Source: Tychonema sp. LEGE 06208 | Lineage (GTDB): Bacteria > Cyanobacteriota > Cyanobacteriia > Cyanobacteriales > Microcoleaceae | Length of the DNA stretch: 61,617 bases | Assembly: GCF_015207505.1 (NCBI RefSeq) | Contig: NZ_JADEWT010000025.1 | Coordinates: 1 to 61,617, forward strand | Direction: 5' to 3' | Shown: in pieces, positions 43,724-52,261 of the stretch | How positions within the stretch are numbered: the stretch's first letter is position 1 | How the letters are laid out: each line of letters starts with the position of its first letter | Made by a program: the position numbers and the translations under genes | Notes under the pieces: generated by a model | What the model was told of the DNA's origin: nothing | Databases searched by the model: none | The model's input: the letters and a program-made list of their open reading frames with translations, nothing else

Positions 43724-44107
43724 ATGCCTGGTTTCGGAGATATTTTACAAAAGGCAGTTTATCTTGGTGTCGGGCTAGCTTCCTATGCTGGTGAAAAAGC
43801 AGGCAGCAAGTTGACTGAATTGCGCGCTGAATCCCAAAAGCTGGCCGATGAATTAGTCAAGCGGGGCGAAATGTCAACGGAAGAAGCACGCCGCTTTGTC
43901 GAAGACATGGTGCAACAAGCTCAGCAGCAGCAACCGCCAGTAGAAGTCACTGGGGACAAAAAAACGGCTGAACCTCGCCGGATTGAAATTGTTTCTGAGG
44001 AAGAAGAGGTTTCGGCACCAGATGCTAAAGAAACCGGCGGCGTAGATAAACTCCGCGAACAAGTACAGAATTTACAAGATGAATTGCGAAAGCTGAAGCG
44101 CGATTAA
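43724..44107 (+). CDS. Phasin-like protein
   Basis: The 127-aa protein has an N-terminal phasin-type helix (ILQKAVYLGVGLASYAGEKAG), then ELRAESQKLADELVKRGEMSTEEARRFVEDMV, a linker rich in Gln, Glu and Pro, and a C-terminal coiled coil (VDKLREQVQNLQDELRKLK). Such proteins are widespread in cyanobacteria and resemble PHA-granule phasins; a role here is not shown. It begins 26 bp after the SRP RNA and is followed by a strong terminator. Confidence 0.82.
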   Translation: MPGFGDILQKAVYLGVGLASYAGEKAGSKLTELRAESQKLADELVKRGEMSTEEARRFVEDMVQQAQQQQPPVEVTGDKKTAEPRRIEIVSEEEEVSAPDAKETGGVDKLREQVQNLQDELRKLKRD

Positions 44108-44136
44108 GCTCAAAAAAAGCTCGCAAAGCAAAGCAT

Positions 44137-44172
44137 AAAGGGAACTCAAGATAATACTCTTGAGTTCCCTTT
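44137..44172 (+). terminator. Strong Rho-independent-type terminator hairpin
   Basis: AAAGGGAACTCAAGA (44137-44151) pairs perfectly with TCTTGAGTTCCCTTT (44158-44172), a 15-bp stem with a 6-base loop, 30 bp after the phasin-like gene. The stem ends in TTT and is followed by acgatttt. The rest of the gap to 44500 has two AAACCCGGTTTT-type repeats near 44380 and 44428 and no gene. Confidence 0.85.
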
Positions 44173-44500
44173 ACGATTTTAGATTTTTCGATTTTAGATT
44201 GGGGATGATTGACTGGATGCGGGTTTGGAGTTGACCTACAGTTGGATTGTTTCAGGAAAATGGTATCCGATGTGGACGGATATAGAGCAATAGGTAATAG
44301 AATTGAGAGTAGGTGCGATCGCTTCGCATGAGGCTGGCTGCACTTATCTGTGATAGTCCCGGACGTGGGAGTAGTCAGAAACCGAGTTTTTTTACTACAA
44401 TACGCCCGTTGCAACCTGATGAGAGTAAAAAACCCGGTTTTTTGGGCTTGATGTGTCCCGGACTATGTTAAATACTTTGCAATAGTAAGCTGTCAAATTC

Positions 44501-44941
44501 ATGGAAGATTGGTCAAAAGGTTTTTTTGAAGTAATGGAAAATACTGCTTCTGACGTAGAGCATTTTTTCAGCGACGTTAGCGATGAATTTGTCGAAATGC
44601 TGGACGTTTTGGCAAAGATTTCGGAAGAGTTTACAGAACAAGTACAAAATAACCTGATTGCTGAATTTGACGGTTATTTTAATGAATTCGACGGTTATCT
44701 CAATGAATTTCTAGAACCGATAATTGAAATTGTTCGGGAGTTCGACCCGGAGTTTGATGAGATAGATTGGTCGGTGGTGACTTATGTAGACCCTTCGACG
44801 ACTCAGCAGCCGGCTTGTCGCGGTTGCACTAACTATCACGGCCAAGTTTACGGCGGAAATTTGTTGGTTTGTGCGATGCACCCTACTGGTGTGGAATCGG
44901 AGAGTTGTCAGGATTGGGAAGGTGACAGCGACGTTAATTGA
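44501..44941 (+). CDS. Conserved cyanobacterial Cys-rich protein of unknown function
   Basis: The 146-aa acidic protein has a long helical N-terminal part (SDVEHFFSDVSDEFVEMLDVL, partial) with two near-repeats of EFDGYFNEF. A C-terminal Cys module follows: ACRGCTNYHGQVYGGNLLVCAMHPTG and ESCQDWEG. The four Cys and His suggest metal or cluster binding, but no known fold is assigned. It starts an about 1-kb unit with an Uma2 gene 27 bp downstream. It is not obviously part of the defence island. Confidence 0.7.
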   Translation: MEDWSKGFFEVMENTASDVEHFFSDVSDEFVEMLDVLAKISEEFTEQVQNNLIAEFDGYFNEFDGYLNEFLEPIIEIVREFDPEFDEIDWSVVTYVDPSTTQQPACRGCTNYHGQVYGGNLLVCAMHPTGVESESCQDWEGDSDVN

Positions 44942-44968
44942 TCGGAGTTTTTGAGGGTTTAATCGCTT

Positions 44969-45544
44969 ATGTTAACGTCAATCCAGTCTCCGTCAAAGAT
45001 TTCTCTGGAAGAGTTTTTGCTACTGCCAGAAACTAAGCCGGCTAGCGAGTATGTTGACGGTAAAATTCATCAAAAAGCTATGCCGCCAGGAAAACACAGT
45101 ACACTGCAATTCGAGTTTCCATCGATTATTAATCAAGTTGGTAAACCGCAGAAGTTAGCTTATGCTTTTCCTGAATTGCGCTGCACTTTTGGGGGACGTT
45201 CTATTGTTCCAGATATAGCAGTGTTCGAGTGGTCGCGCATTCCTCTTAATGCTAGTGGAGAGATACAAAACAAGTTTAAAATTGTCCCTGATTGGACAAT
45301 TGAGATTTTATCGCCGGCTCAAAATCCAACTCGGGTAATCAATAATATCTTGTTTTGCTTAAATCACGGTGCTAAATTAGGTTGGTTGATTGACCCGGAA
45401 GAAAAATTAATTTTGGTTTTTAAGCCGCAGCAGCAACCAGAGGGGAAGGAGAATCGGGATATTTTGCCGGTGCTCGATGTGCTGTCGGATTTACAAATGT
45501 CGGCGGATAATTTGTTTGGGTTGTTAAGTTTCGATCGCGTGTAA
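44969..45544 (+). CDS. Uma2 family endonuclease-fold protein
   Basis: The 191-aa protein is a standard-length Uma2 member. Family marks are SLEEFLLLPETKPASEYVDGKIHQKAMP, the catalytic-type PDIAVFEW and WTIEILSPAQNPTRVI, and LGWLIDPEEKLILVF. It has a PD-(D/E)XK-like fold of unknown target. It follows the Cys-rich gene by 27 bp and precedes the phosphorothioation island by about 260 bp. Confidence 0.88.
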   Translation: MLTSIQSPSKISLEEFLLLPETKPASEYVDGKIHQKAMPPGKHSTLQFEFPSIINQVGKPQKLAYAFPELRCTFGGRSIVPDIAVFEWSRIPLNASGEIQNKFKIVPDWTIEILSPAQNPTRVINNILFCLNHGAKLGWLIDPEEKLILVFKPQQQPEGKENRDILPVLDVLSDLQMSADNLFGLLSFDRV

Positions 45545-45711
45545 GCTACATTGGAGTATAGGGACTTTTGCATCTAACTAAATCCATCTAGTTAAATGTA
45601 AAATACGACTCGCGAAAAAAACGTTCCTGTGTATTTCTTCCTTCTTCCGACTTCCATCGGACTGATGACGTTGGACGGAAAGCTCCGGGGGGACAGCAAA
45701 ACATGACGTTG

Positions 45712-45760
45712 GACTAATGACTAATGACTAATGACTAATGACTAATGACTAATGACTAAT
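45712..45760. repeat. Seven GACTAAT heptamers upstream of the Dnd helicase gene
   Basis: Seven exact GACTAAT units occupy 45712-45760. The 258-bp gap 45545-45802 contains nothing else recognisable except C/T-rich bases. The helicase start lies 43 bp further with an AAAGGTGA ribosome site. Confidence 0.95.
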
Positions 45761-45802
45761 GACTTCTTCCTTCTTCTTAACGGCATTTAAAGGTGAATCG
45801 CG

Positions 45803-47185
45803 ATGGCGGTAAATCATTTGCAATCTGGGTTTCCGAGAATGCCGCCATCGCTGGAATTGCGACAATATCAACGGGCGGCGGTTGATAATTGGTTTGCGAA
45901 TCGGGGACGCGGTACGCTGAAGATGGCGACTGGTAGCGGTAAGACGATTACTGCACTGGCGATCGCCACTGAATTATATAATAAAATTAACCTTAAACTA
46001 TTGCTCGTAATTTGCCCCTACTGCCACTTAGTGAATCAGTGGGCGCGCGAATCGGAAAAATTTGGTTTAAAACCTATTTTAGCCTTTGAAAACGCCCGCA
46101 GTTGGCAAAATAAGCTGGCTGCGAGTTTGTATGAAGTGCGAGCTATCGAGGGACTATTTCTGACAATTATCACCACAAATGCCACCTTAATGTCCGATAG
46201 CTTGCAGTCGCAAATCCGCTATTTCCCAGAAAAAACCCTAATTATTGGAGACGAAGTTCACAACTTAGGCGCACCCCGTTTGGGACAAAGTTTGCCACGC
46301 AATATTGGACTGCGCCTCGCCCTTTCCGCCACCCCACAAAGACACTTTGACGAACAGGGAACCGAATCTATTTTAGATTATTTCGGCCCGGTTTTGCAAC
46401 CAGAGCTTACCTTAGCCGATGCCATCCGACAAAAAGCCTTAGTACATTATTTATACTATCCGATTTTAGTAGAATTGACAGAAGCTGAAACCCGCAAATA
46501 TTCCTATTTAACTAAAAAAATTGGTTGGGCGCTTTGGGGTGATGAAAAAGTAGCAGAAAACGATATTTTAACAACTTTACTAATGCAGCGTTCTCGGTTA
46601 ATTGGGGCGGCAGCTAATAAATTAACAGCTTTGCGAAAATTAATGAGTAACCGTCTCGACACGGCCCATACTTTATTTTACTGCGGCGATGGCGCGATCG
46701 AAGGAAGTGCGCGCCGCAATAACAACCGCCAACTAACAGAAACCGCAAAGTTATTAGGTTCAGAATTAGGCTATCGAGTTAACACCTATACGGCGGCGAC
46801 TCCCTTAGCAGAAAGAGAAAGATTGCGCCAGCAATTTGAGAGTGGAGAATTGCAAGGTTTAGTCGCGATTCGCTGTTTGGATGAAGGCGTTGATATTCCC
46901 GCAATTCGCCATGCTGTTATTTTAGCAAGCAGCAGCAATCCGCGCCAGTTTATTCAGCGCCGGGGACGCATTTTGCGGCCGCATCCGGGAAAGGAAAGAG
47001 CCACTTTATTTGACATGATTGTTTTGCCTCCCGATTTGGGCAGAGAAACCTTAGAAGTCGAGCGCAATCTGCTCAGAAAAGAGTTGAAGCGGTTCTTAGA
47101 ATTTGCTGATTTAGCCGACAATGCTGGGGAAGCTAGGGTAAAATTGCTGCAACTTCAAAAGCGTTATGGCTTGTTAGATATTTGA
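45803..47185 (+). CDS. DNA phosphorothioation system restriction helicase (TIGR04095-like)
   Basis: The 460-aa DEAD/DEAH-type helicase begins with LELRQYQRAAVDNWFANRGRGTLKMATGSGKT, including Walker A (MATGSGKT). It has the DEVH-type box IGDEVHNLG, SAT motif LALSATPQR, and C-terminal motifs LDEGVDIPAIR and QRRGRILRP. These fit the family annotated as DNA phosphorothioation system restriction enzyme, in which the helicase may help to destroy DNA that lacks sulfur. The ribosome site AAAGGTGA precedes ATG. It lies 494 bp upstream of the dndD unit, a gap with AAACCCGGTTT repeats. Confidence 0.85.
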   Translation: MAVNHLQSGFPRMPPSLELRQYQRAAVDNWFANRGRGTLKMATGSGKTITALAIATELYNKINLKLLLVICPYCHLVNQWARESEKFGLKPILAFENARSWQNKLAASLYEVRAIEGLFLTIITTNATLMSDSLQSQIRYFPEKTLIIGDEVHNLGAPRLGQSLPRNIGLRLALSATPQRHFDEQGTESILDYFGPVLQPELTLADAIRQKALVHYLYYPILVELTEAETRKYSYLTKKIGWALWGDEKVAENDILTTLLMQRSRLIGAAANKLTALRKLMSNRLDTAHTLFYCGDGAIEGSARRNNNRQLTETAKLLGSELGYRVNTYTAATPLAERERLRQQFESGELQGLVAIRCLDEGVDIPAIRHAVILASSSNPRQFIQRRGRILRPHPGKERATLFDMIVLPPDLGRETLEVERNLLRKELKRFLEFADLADNAGEARVKLLQLQKRYGLLDI

Positions 47186-47276
47186 CATTTATTCCGGTTC
47201 GGTTTATCTTAAAAAGATAGAATTATTTTATTGCAGTTTGAGTTGCTAGTTTCGTGAGCGATCGCACTTACGAACT

Positions 47277-47639
47277 CAGAAACCCGGTTTCTTCGTAAAT
47301 TCCTCGTTTTTCGTCACAAAAATTCTAGAAACCTGGTTTCTTGTAGATTTCTCGTGACGCGAGAACAACACTCGTAGAAACCGGGTTTCTCACCCCATAC
47401 GTAACCCTGTAGTTTTTGATTTTTGCAATAAAATAAGTAAATCCACTTAATTAAGCGTCAAATAGAGATGACAAAAAAGCTAACTATAGCCTTTCGATCG
47501 TAACATGAGGTGCTAGGAGTGGGGATAGGGCATAGGGCATACCTCACCAAGCTTGAGAACCGCTATATATAAGCATTCTTCCTTCTTCCTTCTTCCGACG
47601 GACTTACATCCGTTACATCCGTTACATCCGTTACATCCC
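47277..47639. repeat. Repeat-rich gap between helicase and dndD unit
   Basis: The 494-bp gap (47186-47679) holds three GAAACC(C)GGTTTCT-type palindromes at about 47279, 47327 and 47365. It also has TTACATCCG nonamers in tandem at 47604-47639, the same nonamer family that codes for the VTD repeats in the TpsA proteins. No gene is seen. Confidence 0.8.
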
Positions 47640-47679
47640 GTACATTGCTCGTTGCCGAACTTCCTTCTTCCTTCTAATT

Positions 47680-47955
47680 ATGGCTGAAAATTTGAATGAA
47701 AATTTGGTAATCGCTTTTACATATAAAGATAGTGCGATCGCACCCGTACCGATCGGCATTTTAGCAGAAAAACGTTCTGGTTATTACACAGACAAAGATT
47801 TGAGCGACGTACAGCAACCGATTACTAGCGCGCCGCCGGAAGTCCGACAAATTATCGAGCAGGTATTGGAACTAGAAAAAGATAAACTATATATGAAATC
47901 TCCCCGCTATATTAGCGATGACATTTTGACAATTATTAGGGAAGCAATTGTATGA
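47680..47955 (+). CDS. 91-aa protein of unknown function overlapping dndD
   Basis: The 91-aa protein (MAENLNENLVIAFTYKDSAI at its start) is not recognised. It has a central segment TDKDLSDVQQPITSAPPEVRQIIEQVLELEKDKLYM that should form two helices, and ends in a helix (ISDDILTIIREAIV). Its stop and the ATG of dndD share bases (ATGA, 4-bp overlap), which shows translational coupling. It does not resemble DndE (about 110-130 aa with the KNWNVLCRWA-type signature). It could be a cofactor of DndD in this variant system. Confidence 0.7.
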   Translation: MAENLNENLVIAFTYKDSAIAPVPIGILAEKRSGYYTDKDLSDVQQPITSAPPEVRQIIEQVLELEKDKLYMKSPRYISDDILTIIREAIV

Positions 47956-50018
47956 AGTTAATTTCACTTACTCTGTGCAATTTTAGGCAGTTTTTCGGCA
48001 AAAGTCCCGAAATTAAGCTGGCTTGGGGCGAGCAAAATATTACAGTAATTCACGGTAATAACGGTGCTGGAAAAACTGCACTGATGAATGCTTTTACCTG
48101 GGTGTTGTACGGAAAATTTAGCACGGCTTTTGCGGCGGAAGAACAATTAGTAAACAAGCGCGCTCTTGCTGAAGCCGAAATGGGAAAAGCCGTAGGTTGT
48201 TGGGCAGAAGTTGTGTTTGAACACGACAACAAACGCTACCAAGCAAGGCGTGTTTGCCGTGCTTACAAAAGTGAAAATGGTGTAGAACACATCAAAGGCG
48301 AATTGTTCCTGCAAGTAGCAAAAGATGACGGCCGTTGGATGCCAACAGCCCAGCATCCCGATGATATTATCGGACGAATTTTGCCAGTAAATTTACATCA
48401 ATATTTCTTTTTTGATGGGGAACGAATCGAGCAAATTGTTCGCCACGATAAGAAAGCAGAAATTGCCGAAGCTACTAAGGAATTGCTGGGAGTAGAGGTA
48501 CTGAATCGCTCTATCCGACATTTGGGAGACGCAAAAAAATCTCTAGAAACAGATTTGAGTATGATTGGTGGTTACGAAATTAAAAAACTTTTAAAACAAA
48601 AGCAAACTTTGCAGAAAGAGGTAGACCAACTTTCACAAAGACAAGTAGAAATTGAGAAAGAATTGACTAATCAAGGCGAATTAAAAAAAGCAGTTAACGG
48701 TGATTTGCTGGAACGCAGCGGTGCTGCTGATTTGCAACAGTTGCGAGACGAATTGGAAAAGCAACGGCGTTTATTTCACGAAGAAATTGATCGGGCTTCA
48801 TCAGCGCTTCAACGAGCAATTTCCGGGCGCGGTTACGCGGTATTTTTGTCGGATGCTGCGGCTGAATTTAACTCGATTTTTGGAAATTTGCGCGAAAAAG
48901 GTGAGTTGCTTTCGGGGATTGGGCGGCCGTTTTTGCAAGAGTTATTAGTGCAGCAGCGCTGCATCTGCGGTACGGAATTAACTCCCGATTCTGTTGCTTC
49001 CGAAAATGTGAGCGGTTGGATGGATAAAGCGGTTGTTGGCGATGTGGAAGAAACTACTATTCGGATTAGCGATCGCGTTAATGAAATTGATAGACAAGTG
49101 GCTGATTTTTGGGAGGAACTTGACAGCCAACAAGCTAATATTCATCGCGGTAGAACAGAAATTTCGCGGGTGGAAAACCAGTTAGACGATATTCACAGCA
49201 AGCTGAAAAATTTCCCTGACGGCGATGTCAGCCGCTTGCAAAAGCGCTTGGATGAAATTGAGGCAAACATTGGCGATTTGCACCGGGAAACTGGCTCTAA
49301 CCAGCAGCAGATTGAGAGTTTGAACGCGCAGGTTGCTGCTTTGGACAAGCAAATCGACAAGCAGCAACTGAACGAGCAAAAGCAAGTATTGGCCCAGCGC
49401 CGGATTGCTGCGACTCAGAATGCGATCGATCGCCTAACTGAAGTGCGATCGCGCTTAGAAAAACAGTTTTGTTCTCAGCTAGAAAAGCGAGTGCAAGATA
49501 TTTTTAGTCAAATTTCTTTTACTCCTTACCTCCCCAAATTAAGCGACAAATACGAACTGACGCTAGTAGAAAATACATCGGGAAACGAATCTTTAGTCCC
49601 CGCTTCTACAGGAGAAAATCAAATCCTCAGTTTGTCGTTTATCGGCGGAATTATTGAGGGCGTGCGCGAGTGGAGTCAAAAAAATACTTTGATGGGCCCC
49701 GATAGCAGTACATTTCCGATTGTGATGGATTCTCCCTTTGGCAGTTTGGATGAAATTTATCGCAAACAAATTGCGAATAAACTGCCTAAATTAGCGAATC
49801 AATTGGTAGTCTTAGTAACAAAAACTCAGTGGCGCGGAGAAGTTGCTAGAGAAATGGAAAGTTCCATCGGTAGGGAATACGTGTTGGAGTACAATTCTCC
49901 GAAAGCTGATTGCGAAGAAGATGCGATCGAATTGGGCGGAACGCGCTATGCTTTAGTTAAGCGCAGTTCAGATGAATTTGAATATACGAAAATTGTAGAG
50001 GTGGATTATGGCTTCTAA
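47952..50018 (+). CDS. dndD: DNA sulfur modification protein DndD (SMC-like ATPase)
   Basis: DndD is an SMC/Rad50-like ATPase that supplies the nicking or DNA-handling part of phosphorothioation. The 688-aa protein has the N-terminal MKLISLTLCNFRQFFGKSPE and Walker A HGNNGAGKTA (about 34-43), two long coiled-coil regions (about 200-300 and 380-500), and between them a zinc-hook-type CICG (Cys337, Cys339). The C-terminal lobe has the ABC signature-like STGENQILSLSFIGG and Walker B IVMDSPFGSLDEIY (about 590). It ends in EFEYTKIVEVDYGF, a tail that has been duplicated downstream. It overlaps the 91-aa gene and the first Uma2 gene. Confidence 0.95.
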   Translation: MKLISLTLCNFRQFFGKSPEIKLAWGEQNITVIHGNNGAGKTALMNAFTWVLYGKFSTAFAAEEQLVNKRALAEAEMGKAVGCWAEVVFEHDNKRYQARRVCRAYKSENGVEHIKGELFLQVAKDDGRWMPTAQHPDDIIGRILPVNLHQYFFFDGERIEQIVRHDKKAEIAEATKELLGVEVLNRSIRHLGDAKKSLETDLSMIGGYEIKKLLKQKQTLQKEVDQLSQRQVEIEKELTNQGELKKAVNGDLLERSGAADLQQLRDELEKQRRLFHEEIDRASSALQRAISGRGYAVFLSDAAAEFNSIFGNLREKGELLSGIGRPFLQELLVQQRCICGTELTPDSVASENVSGWMDKAVVGDVEETTIRISDRVNEIDRQVADFWEELDSQQANIHRGRTEISRVENQLDDIHSKLKNFPDGDVSRLQKRLDEIEANIGDLHRETGSNQQQIESLNAQVAALDKQIDKQQLNEQKQVLAQRRIAATQNAIDRLTEVRSRLEKQFCSQLEKRVQDIFSQISFTPYLPKLSDKYELTLVENTSGNESLVPASTGENQILSLSFIGGIIEGVREWSQKNTLMGPDSSTFPIVMDSPFGSLDEIYRKQIANKLPKLANQLVVLVTKTQWRGEVAREMESSIGREYVLEYNSPKADCEEDAIELGGTRYALVKRSSDEFEYTKIVEVDYGF

Positions 50019-50664
50019 TTCGACAATTACACAGGTTTTGGAAACGGATATTTGGGTGAAGGCGACATGGGAAGAATTTCTGGCCTTCGCTGAGGATTCA
50101 GCTTGGGAAAAAGGCAAGTTTTATTACTATCAAGAGCACATGAGGGTAGAAATGTCACCAGTAGGGCCATTGCACGCGCGTCAAAATTCGATTGTTTCCA
50201 ATGTAGTTATTTTGTACGCTACATTGAGAAATATCAGAATAATTCAATTTACTAATGCTAGTTTTCGCAAAGCAGGTATTCGCGAGTTTCAACCCGATCT
50301 AGCTTACTACATTGGTTCAGATTTAAGAGTTCCTCCGGCTGACAACAATTCACCCATTGATTTGAATCAATACCATCCGCCGAATTTGGTAATAGAAATT
50401 GGTGCATCTTCTTTTAACGATGATTTGGGTAGCAAGCGGTTGCTTTATGAAGATGCAGGAATTAGCGAATATTGGGTGGATCGTGCAAACACTGGGGAGG
50501 TTTTTGCCTTTGCGATTAATGGCGGAGGTAGCGGCAGGATTCAACAGTCGCGGGTTTTACCGGGGCTGGAAATCGCGTTAGTTGAGGAAGCTTTGAACCG
50601 AAGTCAAACTCAAGATGATGGGGAAATTAATCGCTGGTTGATTCAAACTTTTAGTCAAGGTTAA
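50008..50664 (+). CDS. Uma2 family protein, first copy, overlapping dndD
   Basis: The 218-aa Uma2 protein starts inside the last codons of dndD (overlap 11 bp). It has FQPDLAYYIGSD and LVIEIGASSFNDDLGSKRLLYEDAGISEYWV, the catalytic core of the PD-(D/E)XK-like fold. It is a tandem duplicate of the next gene: the two start and end with nearly the same residues and differ mainly in the middle (residues about 70-180). Its position in the dndD operon suggests a part in the modification/restriction system, but this is not proven. Confidence 0.85.
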   Translation: MASNSTITQVLETDIWVKATWEEFLAFAEDSAWEKGKFYYYQEHMRVEMSPVGPLHARQNSIVSNVVILYATLRNIRIIQFTNASFRKAGIREFQPDLAYYIGSDLRVPPADNNSPIDLNQYHPPNLVIEIGASSFNDDLGSKRLLYEDAGISEYWVDRANTGEVFAFAINGGGSGRIQQSRVLPGLEIALVEEALNRSQTQDDGEINRWLIQTFSQG

Positions 50665-50676
50665 AAGGAGTTTGAC

Positions 50677-50727
50677 GTGGAATTTGAATATACGAAAATT
50701 GTAGAGGTGGATTATGGCTTCTAATTC
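50677..50727 (+). pseudogene. Duplication fossil: copy of dndD 3' end between two Uma2 genes
   Basis: Bases 50680-50727 repeat the last 45 bp of dndD and its stop (gaatttgaatatacg...ggcttctaa, as at 49974-50018). Just before them stand AAGGAGTTTGAC and GTG, matching AAGGGAGTTTGACATG at the start of the pyrophosphohydrolase gene (51368-51382). The unit of 706 bp was thus copied with breakpoints in dndD and at the start of the next gene. A GTG-started 15-codon frame (VEFEYTKIVEVDYGF) with a ribosome site exists but is likely a relic. Confidence 0.85.
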
Positions 50728-51367
50728 GGCAATTACACAGGTTTTGGAAACGGATATTTGGGTGAAGGCGACATGGGAAGAGTTTCTAAATTTTGGTGAG
50801 GATTCAGCTTGGGAAAAAGGCAAGTTTTATTACTATCAAGAACACATGAGGGTAGAAATGTCACCAGTAGGGCCATTGCACAGTCGTCATAATTCAGTAG
50901 TTTCGAGAGTTGTCAATTTTTATACAGCTTTGAGAAATATCCGAATAGTTGAGTTAATTAATGCCAGTTTTCGCAAAACAGGTATTCGGGAATTTCAACC
51001 TGATTTGTCTTATTATATAGGTGAAGATTTTGAATTACCTCCTCGCACGAATACGCCAATTAATTTGAATGGGTTTGCACCTCCAGCTTTAGTGGTGGAA
51101 ATAGGAGCATCTTCTAGTGCAGATGATTTGGGAGTAAAGCGTTTAATTTACGAACATTCTGCAGTCCAAGAATATTGGGCAGCAAATGCAAATACGAATG
51201 CTGTATTTGCATTTGCTATTACTGCAGGAGGGAGTGGGACAATTCAAGATTCACTGGTTTTACCGGGGCTGGAAATCGCGTTAGTTGAGGAAGCTTTGAA
51301 TCGCAGTCAAACTCAAGATGATGGGGAAATTAATCGCTGGTTGATTCAAACTTTTAGTCAAGGTTAA
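50714..51367 (+). CDS. Uma2 family protein, second tandem copy
   Basis: The 217-aa protein duplicates 50008-50664. Shared parts are ATWEEFL and KGKFYYYQEHMRVEMSPVGPLH at the N-terminus and the tail LVEEALNRSQTQDDGEINRW. The middle is more divergent (QEYWAANANTNAVFAFAITAGG versus SEYWVDRANTGEVFAFAINGGG), yet the core residues FQPDLSYYIG and ALVVEIGASS are kept. The pattern of conserved ends with changed middle suggests gene conversion at the ends or selection for change in the middle. It lies 12 bp before the pyrophosphohydrolase gene. Confidence 0.85.
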   Translation: MASNSAITQVLETDIWVKATWEEFLNFGEDSAWEKGKFYYYQEHMRVEMSPVGPLHSRHNSVVSRVVNFYTALRNIRIVELINASFRKTGIREFQPDLSYYIGEDFELPPRTNTPINLNGFAPPALVVEIGASSSADDLGVKRLIYEHSAVQEYWAANANTNAVFAFAITAGGSGTIQDSLVLPGLEIALVEEALNRSQTQDDGEINRWLIQTFSQG

Positions 51368-51379
51368 AGGGAGTTTGAC

Positions 51380-51700
51380 ATGGAAAAAGAGTATCATAAG
51401 TTGGTGCGCGATCGCATTCCTGAAATTATTCGCCAAAGCGGGAGTGAATGCGATTTTGTCATTTTGTCCGATCGCGAATACCGTCAAGCTTTGCGCCAGA
51501 AATTGATTGAGGAAGCGGGGGAAGCAGCGGTGGCTGATGAGGATGATTTGGTGGCGGAATTGGCTGATTTGTCTGAGGTGATGGATGCGGTGATGCTGAA
51601 TTTTGGCATTTCGGGCGATCGGCTTTTAGCCGAAAAAATCAAGCGCCGGGAAGCCAGAGGAAGTTTTGCCAAAAAAATTATGTTATTACGAACATTCTAA
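51380..51700 (+). CDS. MazG-like nucleoside triphosphate pyrophosphohydrolase
   Basis: The 106-aa protein is like the phosphoribosyl-ATP pyrophosphohydrolase/MazG group: KLVRDRIPEIIRQSG at the start, the metal-binding helix KLIEEAGEAAVADEDDLVAELADLSEVMDAVM with the EExxE...ExxD pattern, and RREARGSFAKKIML at the end. Such enzymes hydrolyse NTPs or modified nucleotides to NMP and PPi. It is 12 bp downstream of an Uma2 gene and 80 bp before PT-associated protein 4, so it probably belongs to the defence operon. A strong ribosome site AAAGGGAG is present. Confidence 0.88.
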   Translation: MEKEYHKLVRDRIPEIIRQSGSECDFVILSDREYRQALRQKLIEEAGEAAVADEDDLVAELADLSEVMDAVMLNFGISGDRLLAEKIKRREARGSFAKKIMLLRTF

Positions 51701-51710
51701 AAACTATCTG

Positions 51711-51750
51711 CGTTAATCTCTGTTGATCTGCTTGACATCTGCGGTTACTC
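51711..51750. repeat. Dispersed 'CGCAGAT' repeat, inverted copy 4
   Basis: This carries ctatctgcgttaatctctgttgatctg and acatctgcggtt, the reverse form of the family seen at 1289, 4085 and 32939. It lies in the 80-bp gap before the PT-associated gene, inside the defence operon. Confidence 0.5.
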
Positions 51751-51780
51751 TACCAATTTAAAAATTACATATTAATCCCA

Positions 51781-52251
51781 ATGGCTGCTAACAGAATTAG
51801 AATTGCTAAAGACAAAGCCGATTTAGTGAAATCCTTAACTTTATTGGATAACAACTCCGGCCCTTTTCAGACTTACGCCGATGTCATTGTCTTTGCGGCA
51901 TCCTTGGGAAATCAGCGGAAAAAGCGATCGCCCTTGGGGGAAATTTCTAAACGAGAACCCGGTGCCATTGATATTGATATTTTTATATCCAGGGGTTACG
52001 ATATGGCGATCAAGCTAATTGCGATCGCCGAAACCAAAAATCCTCAAATTCTCTCCCATCTCGACGAACAATTGGAAGCAGAACGCTTGCAAATTTTTGA
52101 AGAATATGCTAATGGCGGACTGGAAATATTGCGAGAAGAATTTCGGGGTGCGGCGGATTATACCGATCGCCTTTTGTTGTTCTTAATCTCCCAAAGAGAC
52201 AATCAAAATCGGTCAAATGAAGAATTCGATTTAAGCAAGTTCTTATTCTAA
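51781..52251 (+). CDS. DNA phosphorothioation-associated protein 4
   Basis: The 156-aa protein shows the family pattern RIRIAKDKADLVKSLTLLDN, GPFQTYADVIVFAASLGN, SKREPGAIDIDIF and RGYDMAIKLIAIAETKNPQILS, as in dnd_assoc_4 (TIGR04062-type) proteins that accompany Dnd systems. Its function is unknown. It also has EEYANGGLEILREEFRGAADY. It lies 10 bp before a membrane-anchored EEP-fold gene. Confidence 0.82.
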   Translation: MAANRIRIAKDKADLVKSLTLLDNNSGPFQTYADVIVFAASLGNQRKKRSPLGEISKREPGAIDIDIFISRGYDMAIKLIAIAETKNPQILSHLDEQLEAERLQIFEEYANGGLEILREEFRGAADYTDRLLLFLISQRDNQNRSNEEFDLSKFLF

Positions 52252-52261
52252 CAAATTCCCC

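Noticed and set aside
51781..52251. Consideration of this gene as dndE
   Set aside because: Length and pattern (RIRIAKDKADLVKSL, SKREPGAIDIDIF) fit PT-associated protein 4, not the DndE signature.
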